Shown here: positions 10,204 to 18,988 of the stretch, one piece after another | How the letters are laid out: the number at the start of each line of letters is the position of its first letter | Position numbering within the stretch: position 1 is the stretch's first letter | Source: Natronospirales bacterium | GTDB lineage: Bacteria > Pseudomonadota > Gammaproteobacteria > Natronospirales > REEB76 | Assembly: GCA_021792635.1 (NCBI GenBank) | Contig: JAJYUH010000010.1 | Coordinates: forward strand, 43,369-107,368 | Length of the DNA: 64,000 nt | Direction: 5' to 3' | Position numbers and translations under genes: made by a program | The notes under the pieces: generated by a model | The model's database searches: none | Told to the model about the DNA's origin: nothing | The model's input: only the letters and a program-made list of their open reading frames with translations

Positions 10204-10514
10204 GTATCCATCCCTGCTTTGTGCACAAAACAGACCGGCGCCTGGACCGTAGAACGATTGGCAGCGTATGCCTTGATATCTTCGTGCACGAGCAGCACCC
10301 ATCCGGGAAATTGGAGCGGGATGATCCGGATGAGTCTTGCTCGCAGGTGCTGGCATTGAATGCCGGCAACAATCCCTTCACTACCGGACGACTGCTCGAC
10401 AACGGCCAAATCGGCGGCCCGGCGATACCGGCTCCCTGGAACAGCGGCAATTTCCCGGCTGCCGATATCCCGTATCGCCATCTAATACGGGACTTCAGGG
10501 CCACACCCTCATGA
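10200..10514 (+). pseudogene. Decayed GNAT acetyltransferase ORF, coupled on both sides
   Basis: This 104-codon ORF aligns by eye with the N-terminal half of GNAT proteins of the type that usually precede DUF7931 genes. IFVHEQHPSGKLERDD matches the usual VFVxEQxVPxELEWD, and LALNAGNNPFTTGRLLDNGQIG matches the beta-strand pair before the acetyl-CoA site. The acetyl-CoA loop (normally R-G-R-G-V-G) is replaced by NSGNFP, and the C-terminal third is missing. It still overlaps roxA and the next gene by exactly 4 bp each (ATGA). The frame has therefore survived while catalysis is probably lost. It may persist for translational coupling or a different function. Confidence 0.6.
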
Positions 10515-11002
10515 GCAATGATTCCGCCGGTTACCGGGTGCTGGCCACGTCCGCAGATAACCGCCAAGCCGCCGCAGTATTGGCTGCAGGAGCGCATAGA
10601 ACACTTGCCATATTTACGCGGGATATGGAGCGGGTGATTTACGACACCGTCGAATTTGTGGCGGCTGTGCGGCAGCTCGCCCTGCGCAGCCGCTTCTCGC
10701 GCATCCGCATCGCAGTCATTGATCCGCTGCCTGCTATCAAAGACGGCCATCGCCTAATTGAACTGGGAAGGCGGCTCAGCAGCTTCATCGAATTCCGCCG
10801 GCCAGCGGCGGAAGCTGCCACGCTTGCCGATGCATTCCTGATTGCCGATGAAAACGGCCTGCTCTACCGCTCCCTGGCCGGTCGCTATGAAGGCTACATG
10901 GATACCGACAACCCGCACGCTGCCCGCATATACCTGCGTGCTTTTGAAGCAATATGGGAACTGGCGGAGCCGGAGCCTGAATTCCGCCGCCTCAGCCCGT
11001 AG
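10511..11002 (+). CDS. DUF7931 (PLD-like) domain protein
   Basis: This 163-residue protein of unknown function starts at the ATG that overlaps the previous stop. It has the family pattern ADNRQAAAVLAAGAHRTLAIF, then FTRDMERVIYDTVEFV, a central RSRFSRIRIAVIDPLPAIKDGHRLIEL, and the RYEGYMDTDNPHAARIYL end. The HRL segment resembles half of a phospholipase D HKD fold but lacks the full HKD triad. In related genomes it follows, or is fused in context with, a GNAT acetyltransferase. Here that partner is degenerate. The function is not known. Confidence 0.75.
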   Translation: MSNDSAGYRVLATSADNRQAAAVLAAGAHRTLAIFTRDMERVIYDTVEFVAAVRQLALRSRFSRIRIAVIDPLPAIKDGHRLIELGRRLSSFIEFRRPAAEAATLADAFLIADENGLLYRSLAGRYEGYMDTDNPHAARIYLRAFEAIWELAEPEPEFRRLSP

Positions 11003-11056
11003 CCGTGTCACAGACTGCCGTCATGGGCTCTAGGAAACCACGGGTATGATGCCACT

Positions 11057-11536
11057 ATGACCTGGAAACCACACGTTACGGTGGCCGCAATCGTGGAACA
11101 AGATGGCAGGTTCCTGCTGGTGGAAGAGCGGGTCCACGACGCACTGGTCATCAACAATCCCGCCGGTCATCTGGAAGAGTCGGAGAGTTTCATTGACGCC
11201 GTGCGCCGTGAAACCCTGGAAGAAACCGGCTGGGAGTTTGAACCCGATGCGGTAACCGGTATTTATCTGTTTAAAAACCTCAGCCTGGATGCGACGTTTC
11301 TGCGCATTGCTTTCTGCGGTCACTGCACCCGGCATCATCCGGGACGGTCACTGGACCGGGGTATCGTCGGCCCCATGTGGTTGACGCGCGCGGAACTCGA
11401 CAACGCCAGCCTGATCCTGCGCAGCCCCCTGGTCACACACTGCATTGATGATTATCTGGCTGGCCGGAGGTTCCCTCTGGACATCCTCACCTGCATCGCT
11501 CCGATCGCCATCCTGTGCCGCGACACCCGCGCATGA
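11057..11536 (+). CDS. nudJ: NUDIX hydrolase, NudJ-type phosphatase
   Basis: This 159-residue NUDIX protein has the box GHLEESESFIDAVRRETLEETGW at about residues 36-58 with all metal-binding Glu residues. The start MTWKPHVTVAAIVEQDGRFLLVEE resembles NudJ. E. coli NudJ removes phosphate from nucleoside tri- and diphosphates and from HMP pyrophosphate. It sits directly upstream of mnmA, the same order as nudJ-mnmA-hflD in E. coli, which supports the assignment. The last 15 residues are Cys-containing and atypical. Confidence 0.88.
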   Translation: MTWKPHVTVAAIVEQDGRFLLVEERVHDALVINNPAGHLEESESFIDAVRRETLEETGWEFEPDAVTGIYLFKNLSLDATFLRIAFCGHCTRHHPGRSLDRGIVGPMWLTRAELDNASLILRSPLVTHCIDDYLAGRRFPLDILTCIAPIAILCRDTRA

Positions 11537-11564
11537 TGTCCGGCGTAACGCGTAAAATAGCCGC

Positions 11565-12713
11565 ATGAACAATCACGCCAGCTCCCGGGTGATCGTCGGC
11601 CTGTCAGGCGGCGTGGACTCCGCCGTCGCCGCCCTGCTGTTGCAGGAACAAGGCTATGCCGTGGAAGGTTTGTTCATGGAGAATTGGGAAGATGATGAAG
11701 CAGAGACTTATTGCACGGCGGCACAGGATTTTCAGGATGCGCGCCAGGTGTGCGAGCAGCTCGGCATCCCCCTGCACAAGGCGAATTTTGCCGCTGCATA
11801 CCGTGAGCACGTGTTCCATTACTTTCTTGATGAATATGCTGCGGGCCGCACGCCCAATCCGGACGTGTTGTGCAACAGTGAAATAAAATTCAAGGCGTTC
11901 CTTGATCATGCGCTGCGACTGGGTGCGGACTGTATCGCCACCGGTCACTATGCCCGTACCTGGCGGACCGGGAATGAAGTGAAACTTCTGCGCGCTTGTG
12001 ATGAAAGTAAGGATCAGACATATTTTTTGCATGCCGTTGCGCAAGCTGCGTTGGCAAGAACTCTGTTCCCCGTGGGGGCATTGCTCAAAAACGAAGTACG
12101 CCGGCGGGCACGGCAGGCCGGATTTGCCAATCACGCAAGAAAAGACAGCACCGGCATCTGTTTCATCGGCGAACGCAAATTCAGCAACTTCCTCGGCAAA
12201 TACCTGCCGGCGCAGCCGGGACGAATGGAAACGCCGGAAGGAACGCTTGTCGGCACGCACCGCGGGCTCATGTATTACACCCTGGGTCAGCGGCAGGGAC
12301 TCGGCATCGGCGGACGGCGTGATGCGGCAGAAACCCCCTGGTACGTGGCCGCCAAAGACAGCAAACGCAATGTCCTGATCGTGGTACAGGGTCACGAGCA
12401 TCCCATGTTGATGCGGCAATCGCTGATCGCCGATAAACTCCACTGGGTTTCGGCGGCGCCGTCCGCACCTGCTTTCGATTGCACGGCGAGATGCCGCTAC
12501 CGCCAGGCGGATCAGCCCTGTCATGTAACATTCCCGGATGCACACCGCTGTCGTGTGGAATTCACAGCATCTCAACGGGCGCTGACACCCGGCCAGTATG
12601 TGGTGTTTTACCGTGGCGACGAATGCCTTGGTGGCGGAGTGATCGGCGAAGTCGGAGAAGCAATAATGAAAAATGAGATGACGGCCAGCCTGCGCACACG
12701 GAGTGTCGCATGA
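11565..12713 (+). CDS. mnmA: tRNA-specific 2-thiouridylase MnmA
   Basis: MnmA places sulfur on U34 of tRNA-Lys, -Glu and -Gln. The 382-residue protein has the PP-loop SGGVDSA at residues 11-17. Its two catalytic cysteines lie in DVLCNSE (about residue 102) and GICFIGER (about 199), almost exactly at the E. coli positions. The C-terminal beta-barrel with [10 protein letters not shown] is complete. The stop overlaps hflD by 4 bp. The sulfur donor may be reached through the SUF cysteine desulfurase or an IscS elsewhere; no TusABCDE genes are in the window. Confidence 0.97.
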   Translation: MNNHASSRVIVGLSGGVDSAVAALLLQEQGYAVEGLFMENWEDDEAETYCTAAQDFQDARQVCEQLGIPLHKANFAAAYREHVFHYFLDEYAAGRTPNPDVLCNSEIKFKAFLDHALRLGADCIATGHYARTWRTGNEVKLLRACDESKDQTYFLHAVAQAALARTLFPVGALLKNEVRRRARQAGFANHARKDSTGICFIGERKFSNFLGKYLPAQPGRMETPEGTLVGTHRGLMYYTLGQRQGLGIGGRRDAAETPWYVAAKDSKRNVLIVVQGHEHPMLMRQSLIADKLHWVSAAPSAPAFDCTARCRYRQADQPCHVTFPDAHRCRVEFTASQRALTPGQYVVFYRGDECLGGGVIGEVGEAIMKNEMTASLRTRSVA

Positions 12714-13345
12714 CTCGGCCGCTGGCGGACCGGGTACTGGCCCTGGCGGGAGTCGTTCAGGCCGCAACCCTGGTCAATGATGTGGCCACGGCCGGCCGCA
12801 CCGACGAGATATCCATCCACGCCACCATCACCAGCATCATCAAGTCGGAGGCGGCTGATGTGCCCGAGGTTTTTGGCGGCTTGCATGGTCTCGGCTGCGG
12901 CTTGCAAACGCTCGCCCGCCTGCTGGGCCAGGAACACCGGCCGGCAGACGTGGCCGTACTGCGCTACACACTGAGTCTGCTGCAGTTGCAGGGAAAGGTG
13001 ATGCGGCGCCGGGCGCTCAAGGAAGTTCTCGAAGGCGGGGTCAGGCGAGCACAGAATCAAATCCGGCATTTCGGACCCACCCACACCAACGTGCTGGCTG
13101 GGCTGGCGGATACGTACCTGCACAGCGCCGGCGCTGTTCAGCCTCGCATCATGGTCACGGGGGACGCGGCGCATCTGCAAAACCAGAAAGTTATCAATCT
13201 GGTGCGCAGTCTGCTGCTTGGCGGTTTGCGCGCGGCGGTATTGTGGCGCCAGTGCGGCGGTTCCCGATGGGCTTTATTGTTCATGCGTGCCAGCCTGCAC
13301 AGGGAGGCTCAGCGGCTGCTGCGTGAAAGCGGCCGTTACGCCTGA
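12710..13345 (+). CDS. hflD: High-frequency lysogenization protein HflD homolog
   Basis: This 211-residue helical membrane-associated protein matches Hfl[17 protein letters not shown] near the start, [15 protein letters not shown] in the middle, and the conserved end [17 protein letters not shown] followed by LREAQ-like residues. In E. coli HflD sits at the inner membrane and binds phage lambda CII; its native role is uncertain. Gene order mnmA-hflD and the 4-bp overlap are conserved in gammaproteobacteria. The length is normal. Confidence 0.93.
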   Translation: MTRPLADRVLALAGVVQAATLVNDVATAGRTDEISIHATITSIIKSEAADVPEVFGGLHGLGCGLQTLARLLGQEHRPADVAVLRYTLSLLQLQGKVMRRRALKEVLEGGVRRAQNQIRHFGPTHTNVLAGLADTYLHSAGAVQPRIMVTGDAAHLQNQKVINLVRSLLLGGLRAAVLWRQCGGSRWALLFMRASLHREAQRLLRESGRYA

Positions 13346-13361
13346 GCTACCGCGCTTCCCT

Positions 13362-13367
13362 TATAAT
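13362..13367 (+). promoter_or_regulatory. Candidate -10 box upstream of acnA
   Basis: A perfect TATAAT lies 85 bp before the acnA start, just after the hflD stop. The expected -35 region (about 13339-13344) is poor, so an activator or another sigma factor may be needed. The acnA start itself has a strong GGAGGT at 13443-13448. Confidence 0.35.
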
Positions 13368-13451
13368 AGTCACGCGCGATATCAAACCCATACCGCAAGC
13401 GCCGCCGCCTGACGGCGAACCAGCGTATTTTCTTTCCCTTACGGAGGTGCC

Positions 13452-16193
13452 ATGAAAGACAGCTTCAAATCCCGCACCATGCTCAGCCTCGGCGGCAAAC
13501 AATACGAAATCTTCAAACTCGAAGCGCTGGAAGCGAAGTACAGGATTTCACGTCTGCCCTACTCCCTCAAAGTTCTGCTGGAAATGCTGCTGCGCCTGGA
13601 AGATGGTGTCACGGTCACGGCTGCGGATATCGAGGCGCTCGCCAACTGGGATCCTCAAAAAGAACCGGATCATGAAATCGCTTTTACGCCCGCGCGGGTG
13701 CTGATGCAGGATTTTACCGGCGTACCGGCGGTAGTGGACCTGGCCGCCATGCGCGACGCCATGCAGAAACTCGGCGGTGATCCCAAAAAGATCAATCCTC
13801 TGGCGCCTGCGGAACTGGTGATTGACCATTCGGTTCAAGTGGACTTTTACGCTGCACCCGACTCGCTGGCCAAGAACAGTCAGATGGAATTCGATCGGAA
13901 TAAGGAACGTTATCTGTTCCTGCGCTGGGGCCAGAAGTCCTTCCGGGATTTCAAAGTGGTCCCCCCGGACACCGGTATCTGCCATCAGGTGAACCTGGAG
14001 TATCTGTCGCGAGTGGTGTTTGAGCGGGAAATGAATGGCAAGCTGCAAGCCTATCCAGACACTCTGGTAGGTACCGACTCACATACCACCATGGTGAACG
14101 GCTTGGGTGTCCTGGGTTGGGGCGTGGGTGGCATCGAGGCGGAAGCCGCCATGCTCGGCCAGGCTTCCACCATGCTCATCCCGCAGGTTTTCGGTGTGCG
14201 GTTATCCGGCAAGCTGCCGGAAGGCGCCACCGCCACCGATCTGGTGCTGACCATCGCGGAACTGCTGCGCAAGAAAGGCGTGGTGGGCAAGTTTGTCGAG
14301 TACTTCGGTCCGGGTGTGGCGAATCTGCCGCTGGCCAACCGCGCGACGCTCGGCAATATGTCGCCCGAGTTCGGTTCCACCTGTGCCATCTTTCCCATCG
14401 ATCAGGAAACCCTGAATTACCTGCGCTTGAGCGGGCGCAGCGAGGAACATATCCGGTTGGTGGAAACTTACGCCAAAGCCCAGGGGCTGTGGCATGAGGC
14501 GCAGCATGTGGCTGCCGAATACAGCGACGTGCTGGAGCTTGATCTTGCCACAATCGAGCCAAGTCTTGCCGGTCCGAAACGCCCCCAGGACCGTATTCCG
14601 CTCAAATCCGCGAAAAGCATAATCGCCAAGCATATCGCCTCCATGGCGGCGGAACGTGCACAAAAAATCAGTGACGCGGCACGCTTCGAAGATGAGGGCG
14701 GCGCCATCGCTCTCGACATGGACAATCGCCGCAGCACCGCAGGTGTGGCCACAGTCACGCTGGACGGGCAGACGTTTAAAATAAGAGACGGCGATGCGGT
14801 GATTGCCGCCATCACCAGTTGCACCAACACTTCCAACCCCGAAGTCATGATCGCTGCCGGTCTGTTGGCACGCCGGGCGCGCGCCAAAGGACTCCAATCC
14901 AAACCCTGGGTCAAAACCAGTCTGGCACCCGGCTCCAAGGTGGTAACCGATTACCTTAAGAAAACCGGGTTACTGGAGGATCTGGCGGCGCTGGGCTTCA
15001 ACCTGGTGGGTTACGGCTGCACGACCTGTATCGGCAACTCCGGACCGCTGCGCCCGGAAATCAGTGAAGCCGTGCGTAAAAGCGATCTGGTGAGCAGCGC
15101 GGTGCTGTCTGGCAACCGAAATTTCGAAGGTCGCATCCATCCCCAGGTCAAGATGAACTTTCTGGCCTCGCCGCCCCTGGTGGTGGCCTACGCCCTGACT
15201 GGAAGCATGTGCACTGATCTCACGAGCGAACCGCTGGGTACCGGCAAGGGCGGCAGTCCGGTTTATCTCAAAGACATCTGGCCCAGCCAGAAGGAAATTT
15301 CCGGTCTTATCTTCGGCAACATTGATTCCGGCATGTTCAGTAACGTGTACGGACAAGTATTCGATGGCGACAGAAACTGGAATAGCCTCAAGGTGCCCAC
15401 GGGTGAAATTTATCACTGGGAAGAGGATTCCACCTATGTGCGTAACCCGCCCTACTTTGAAGGTATGCGCATGCAACCGGACAAAGTGCAGGATATACGG
15501 GGTGCGCGGGTGCTGGCTTTGCTCGGGAATTCCGTCACCACCGATCACATCTCCCCGGCTGGTAACATCAAACAAGACAGCCCGGCCGGCAGATATCTCA
15601 TGGAAAACGGAGTGCAACCCAAGGACTTCAATTCCTATGGCTCACGCCGCGGCAATCATGAAGTGATGATGCGTGGCACCTTTGCCAATATCCGGCTGCG
15701 CAATTTGCTTGCTCCTGGCACCGAGGGCGGCGTCACCACCTACATTCCCAGTGGTGAAGTCATGTCCATCTATGACGCATCGGTCAAATACCGGCAGGAC
15801 AAGACGCCGCTACTGGTCATCGCTGGCGAGGAATACGGAAGCGGTTCCTCACGGGATTGGGCCGCCAAGGGCACACTGCTGCTGGGCGTGCACGCCGTCA
15901 TTGCCAAGAGTTTCGAGCGCATCCACCGCTCCAATCTTATCGGCATGGGCATATTGCCATTGCAGTTCTACCAGGGTGAGGATGCCAAATCCCTGGGATT
16001 GACCGGCCACGAGAAGTTTTCCATCGAGAACCTGGAGGACGGCAAGGCCAAGGAAGTCACCGTCAAGGCCGAATCGGCGGATGCCAAGACCAGGACTTTT
16101 AAGGTGCGCGTGCGTCTGGATACACCCAAGGAGCGGGATTACTATCGCAACGGCGGTATCCTGCAATATGTGCTGCGACAGTTGGCGGCCTGA
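13452..16193 (+). CDS. acnA: Aconitate hydratase A
   Basis: This 913-residue [4Fe-4S] enzyme converts citrate to isocitrate; without its cluster, AcnA can bind RNA. Cluster ligands are visible: Cys in TSCTNTSNP (about residue 456) and the pair in [11 protein letters not shown] (about 523 and 526). The substrate segments GTDSHTTM and [16 protein letters not shown] in the swivel domain are intact. Start choice is firm, with GGAGGT 4 bp upstream. The enzyme depends on Fe-S supply, which the SUF operon 12 kb away could provide. A strong palindromic terminator follows. Confidence 0.97.
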   Translation: MKDSFKSRTMLSLGGKQYEIFKLEALEAKYRISRLPYSLKVLLEMLLRLEDGVTVTAADIEALANWDPQKEPDHEIAFTPARVLMQDFTGVPAVVDLAAMRDAMQKLGGDPKKINPLAPAELVIDHSVQVDFYAAPDSLAKNSQMEFDRNKERYLFLRWGQKSFRDFKVVPPDTGICHQVNLEYLSRVVFEREMNGKLQAYPDTLVGTDSHTTMVNGLGVLGWGVGGIEAEAAMLGQASTMLIPQVFGVRLSGKLPEGATATDLVLTIAELLRKKGVVGKFVEYFGPGVANLPLANRATLGNMSPEFGSTCAIFPIDQETLNYLRLSGRSEEHIRLVETYAKAQGLWHEAQHVAAEYSDVLELDLATIEPSLAGPKRPQDRIPLKSAKSIIAKHIASMAAERAQKISDAARFEDEGGAIALDMDNRRSTAGVATVTLDGQTFKIRDGDAVIAAITSCTNTSNPEVMIAAGLLARRARAKGLQSKPWVKTSLAPGSKVVTDYLKKTGLLEDLAALGFNLVGYGCTTCIGNSGPLRPEISEAVRKSDLVSSAVLSGNRNFEGRIHPQVKMNFLASPPLVVAYALTGSMCTDLTSEPLGTGKGGSPVYLKDIWPSQKEISGLIFGNIDSGMFSNVYGQVFDGDRNWNSLKVPTGEIYHWEEDSTYVRNPPYFEGMRMQPDKVQDIRGARVLALLGNSVTTDHISPAGNIKQDSPAGRYLMENGVQPKDFNSYGSRRGNHEVMMRGTFANIRLRNLLAPGTEGGVTTYIPSGEVMSIYDASVKYRQDKTPLLVIAGEEYGSGSSRDWAAKGTLLLGVHAVIAKSFERIHRSNLIGMGILPLQFYQGEDAKSLGLTGHEKFSIENLEDGKAKEVTVKAESADAKTRTFKVRVRLDTPKERDYYRNGGILQYVLRQLAA

Positions 16194-16218
16194 ACGCCCG
16201 CACCGTTTTGTGTGACGG

Positions 16219-16250
16219 CAGATAAACCCTGCCTGCGCAGGGTTTATCTG
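16219..16250. terminator. Perfect 14-bp palindrome between convergent genes
   Basis: CAGATAAACCCTGC (16219-16232) and GCAGGGTTTATCTG (16237-16250) pair perfectly around the loop CTGC. The hairpin sits 25 bp after the acnA stop and 23 bp before the end of the convergent gene at 16274. The arms contain AAA/TTT tracts but no long T run follows. A bidirectional terminator is the simplest reading. Confidence 0.75.
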
Positions 16251-16273
16251 TTCTCAGCCAGCTTGTGAAGCAA

Positions 16274-16714
16274 TCAATGGCTCGCGTCTGTGGTCTTCCA
16301 CACCACCGGCTTCCAGTCACCGGAAGCCCGGAATTTGGCGCCGATATAGTAAGCCTTGCCCGCGCGTACCTGCAGCTTCAGTTCGTGCCTCGCCTGTCCA
16401 TAGTAGGCGCGGCGCTCCAGCCCCGGTACATCCGCCAAGTTTACCTGCTGGCTGACCCGCACTTTGAAGGTGTATTGGCCCGGCCGGATCCATAGCACCC
16501 CCTGGTCCGAATGGTTGGTCAGGACACCATCCACCGCCCAGATTTCCACCGGCCAGATCTGGCGGGCACGCTGATCCACATTGAGATACAACGTGGCGTG
16601 TGCCGTCTTCATGGAACCCACAAAAGGCGAGGCCGCGGCGCCGGCAGTGAGCGCCACGATCCCGAATAGCGCCCCGGCAGCCAATGCTGCCCCGCGCCGA
16701 GAGAATGTACTCAT
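16274..16714 (-). CDS. Hypothetical secreted protein
   Basis: This 146-residue protein has a clear Sec signal (SRRG, then a hydrophobic ALAAGALFGIVALTAGAAA, cleavage near residue 28). The mature part is about 118 residues of beta-rich sequence with many aromatics (TLYLNVDQ, QYTFKVRVSQQV, AYYIGAKFRASGDWKP). A perfect AGGAGG lies before the ATG, so it is probably well translated. The motif YYIGAKF after a long polar stretch recalls small periplasmic or lipoprotein-like families, but it is not recognised. It lies between acnA (convergent) and sseA (same strand, 31 bp upstream). Confidence 0.75.
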   Translation of the reverse strand: MSTFSRRGAALAAGALFGIVALTAGAAASPFVGSMKTAHATLYLNVDQRARQIWPVEIWAVDGVLTNHSDQGVLWIRPGQYTFKVRVSQQVNLADVPGLERRAYYGQARHELKLQVRAGKAYYIGAKFRASGDWKPVVWKTTDASH

Positions 16715-16745
16715 GACAACCTCCTGAATAGTCCGTACCTGATCA

Positions 16746-17630
16746 TCAGTATAGACCTGGATCAGCGTCCGGAGTTGCCGCGTTCGGGCCTGTCGTTACC
16801 GGTCTGGCGGGATCGCGTATCCATTCACTCCAGGAACCGGCGTACAGGCGCGCACCTGCAAGGCCCGCCAGCTCCATGGCCAGCAGGTTGTGGCAGGCGG
16901 TTACTCCGGAACCGCACATGCACACCGTTTGCTCCACCGGCATGCCCGCCAGCAGCGGTTCAAAACGGCGGCGCAATTCCCGGGGGCTGCGGAAGCAGTC
17001 ATCCGCTTTAACGTTTCCATCATAGGGAAGGTTGACAGCACCGGGTATATGGCCCGCCACCGTATCCAGAGGTTCCACTTCGCCGCGGAAGCGGACCGGT
17101 GCGCGTGCATCCAGCAGCCGGCCGGGACGATGGCGGCCGACCAGCGCCATGATTTCCGCGCTGCTGGCCCAGAGCCGGTCATCGGGCCGACACGGGAACA
17201 CCCGGGGCCGGGGCGGCGATGCGGCGGTCGTCACCGGCCGACCTTCCGCTGTCCAACGTCTCCAACCGCCATCCAGCACCGCAGTGTGCGGGTGTCCCAG
17301 CCAGCGGGCCAACCACCAAAGCCGGGCCGCGAATGCGCCTGCGGCAGCGTCATAGGCTACGAGTTGGACATCGGCATCCACGCCGACGCAACCCAGTCTG
17401 GCAGCCAGCGTGGCGGGATCCGGCAGCGGGTGCCGGCCGCTCGCTGGCGTCACCGGACCCGCCAGATCATGATCGAGATGAAAATAGCTGGCACCGGGAA
17501 TGTGGGCGTCAGCATAGGCCCGCTCCCCCGCCGTTGCATCCGTCAGCGAAAAACGGCAATCCACCACCACCCACAGCGGATCATGCAGATGGGCAGCAAG
17601 TGTGGAGGTATTAACCAGCGTGTCAAACAT
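16746..17630 (-). CDS. sseA: 3-mercaptopyruvate / thiosulfate sulfurtransferase
   Basis: This 294-residue tandem rhodanese has an N-terminal inactive domain (VDCRFSLTDATAGERAYADAH from residue 19) and a C-terminal catalytic domain. The active loop is CGSGVTAC near residue 238. CGSGVTAC is the 3-mercaptopyruvate sulfurtransferase type, whereas rhodaneses usually have CRKGVT. The enzyme transfers sulfur to thiol or cyanide acceptors in the cytoplasm. It may form a short unit with the secreted protein downstream, but nothing links their functions. Confidence 0.92.
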   Translation of the reverse strand: MFDTLVNTSTLAAHLHDPLWVVVDCRFSLTDATAGERAYADAHIPGASYFHLDHDLAGPVTPASGRHPLPDPATLAARLGCVGVDADVQLVAYDAAAGAFAARLWWLARWLGHPHTAVLDGGWRRWTAEGRPVTTAASPPRPRVFPCRPDDRLWASSAEIMALVGRHRPGRLLDARAPVRFRGEVEPLDTVAGHIPGAVNLPYDGNVKADDCFRSPRELRRRFEPLLAGMPVEQTVCMCGSGVTACHNLLAMELAGLAGARLYAGSWSEWIRDPARPVTTGPNAATPDADPGLY

Positions 17631-17749
17631 AGACGCAGTATAAAACGCCAGGATGGCGCCGGAACGGCGGACGCGGTGCCGGGGTCACGTTTTGACGGCA
17701 CACAGGTGTTATCGTTGGAAAATCCGCTGTTTTGCTTCCGGTACCCGGC

Positions 17750-18219
17750 ATGTCATACGAAAACATCGTGCTTGCTTATGACGGCAGCATGGAGGGCCGA
17801 CGTGCACTGCGTGAGGGTGCCGAGGTGGCGGTACGCTTCAACGCGTGCGTGCATTTTCTGGCCGTTATCAAGAACAACGTCGGCAGCGCATTCGGTCAGA
17901 GTTTCGATCCGCGCAGCCTGGCTGCCGTGGAAGCCGCAGATTTGCAGCGTATCCTCGACGAGGGCGTGGCAATGTTGAAGAGTTCCGGCCTGGAAGCCAA
18001 CGGGCATCTGTGTATGGGGATCCGGTGGATGAGATCGTGAGGTGCGCGGCTGCGGTACACGCCGATCTGATAGTGGTCGGTCACCGGGAAAGCAGCCCTC
18101 TGGCCCGCTGGTGGCGCACTCCCATCAGCAGCTCGCTGGTGGACAAGCTAAGCTGCAGTATCCTCATCGGCATGCGGGACCATATCGAAGCCGCAACCAA
18201 TAGTGATTCCCCGGACTAG
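17750..18219 (+). pseudogene. Universal stress protein (UspA family), frameshifted
   Basis: Codons from the ATG at 17750 encode MSYENIVLAYDGSMEGRRAL, the Usp start with the ATP-binding Asp and DGS. The frame runs to about residue 89 and then breaks at GGGG (18016-18019), giving a stop at 18040. In the next frame the protein continues as DPVDEIVRCAAAVHADLIVVGHRESS and ends with the expected WRTPISSSLVDKLSCSILI, stop 18217-18219. One missing base explains everything; the restored length is about 156 residues. The typical GxxG-9x-G(S/T) loop is altered (GHRESSPLARWWRTPISSS). Sequencing error or true decay are both possible. Confidence 0.8.
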
Positions 18220-18920
18220 GGCATTTCAACCCATGCCGGTATATCACGCCACGCTTCTCCCAGCTCTTCATCCAGTAACCGCCAGCGCGGTTCGTGACGC
18301 GCCACCAGTTCCCAAAAACGCGGCGAGTGATCAAGAACGCGGGTGTGTGAAAGTTCATGGATCAACAGGTAACGCACCAGTTCAGGCTCCAGAAACAGCA
18401 ACTTGTAGTTGAGGCTCAGCGTGCCGCTGGAGGAACAACTACCCCACCGGCTCTTCTGCCCGCGGATTTGCAGACGGCGATAGCTGAATCCGGTGACTGC
18501 ACTCATGCGTCGCGCCTTCGCACCGAGATGTTCGCGCGCATGGCATGCCAGCCAGCGGCGTAGCGCCTCGCGGCAGGCGGATTCGTTATCCCCGGCATGG
18601 TAAATCGTTATTGCATGCACGCCGACATCGGCATGTGCGCATGCACCCGGACGGCGTCGGTAATGAACCTGCCAATATTCACCGATGGCGCACAAATCCA
18701 GCGCCACCGGCAAAGTCCGGCCCGCATCCGCGATCTGGGACTGCATACGCGCCCAAGTGTCGTGTATCCAGTGTCGGTGCTTGGCAAGAAATGAACTTAC
18801 ACGCTGCTTGCTGGTGTGCGGCGGTATCACAACCTCAATACCCTGCCAGGGTGTAATACGCACCTGTAACTGCCGGGCGCGGGGGTTATGACGCCAATGA
18901 TAGGCCATCAGCTCCGGCAT
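18216..18920 (-). CDS. SprT/YgjP-type zinc metallopeptidase (DUF45)
   Basis: This 234-residue protein carries the zinc motif HELSH at about residues 188-192 with a third ligand in HSPRFWELV. It is preceded by the family signature IRGQKSRWGSCSSSGTLSLN. The N-terminal half is the usual beta-rich YgjP region. E. coli YgjP affects growth and is a putative protease; the substrate is unknown. Its 3' end overlaps the convergent UspA frame by 4 bp, and the start lies 69 bp from the next leftward gene. Confidence 0.92.
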   Translation of the reverse strand: MPELMAYHWRHNPRARQLQVRITPWQGIEVVIPPHTSKQRVSSFLAKHRHWIHDTWARMQSQIADAGRTLPVALDLCAIGEYWQVHYRRRPGACAHADVGVHAITIYHAGDNESACREALRRWLACHAREHLGAKARRMSAVTGFSYRRLQIRGQKSRWGSCSSSGTLSLNYKLLFLEPELVRYLLIHELSHTRVLDHSPRFWELVARHEPRWRLLDEELGEAWRDIPAWVEMP

Positions 18921-18988
18921 GCTTTACTCCAAGGTTGATCAATTCCGGGTTCGCAGTATTCCAAAATGACGCCGTCTGGACCCGCCTT

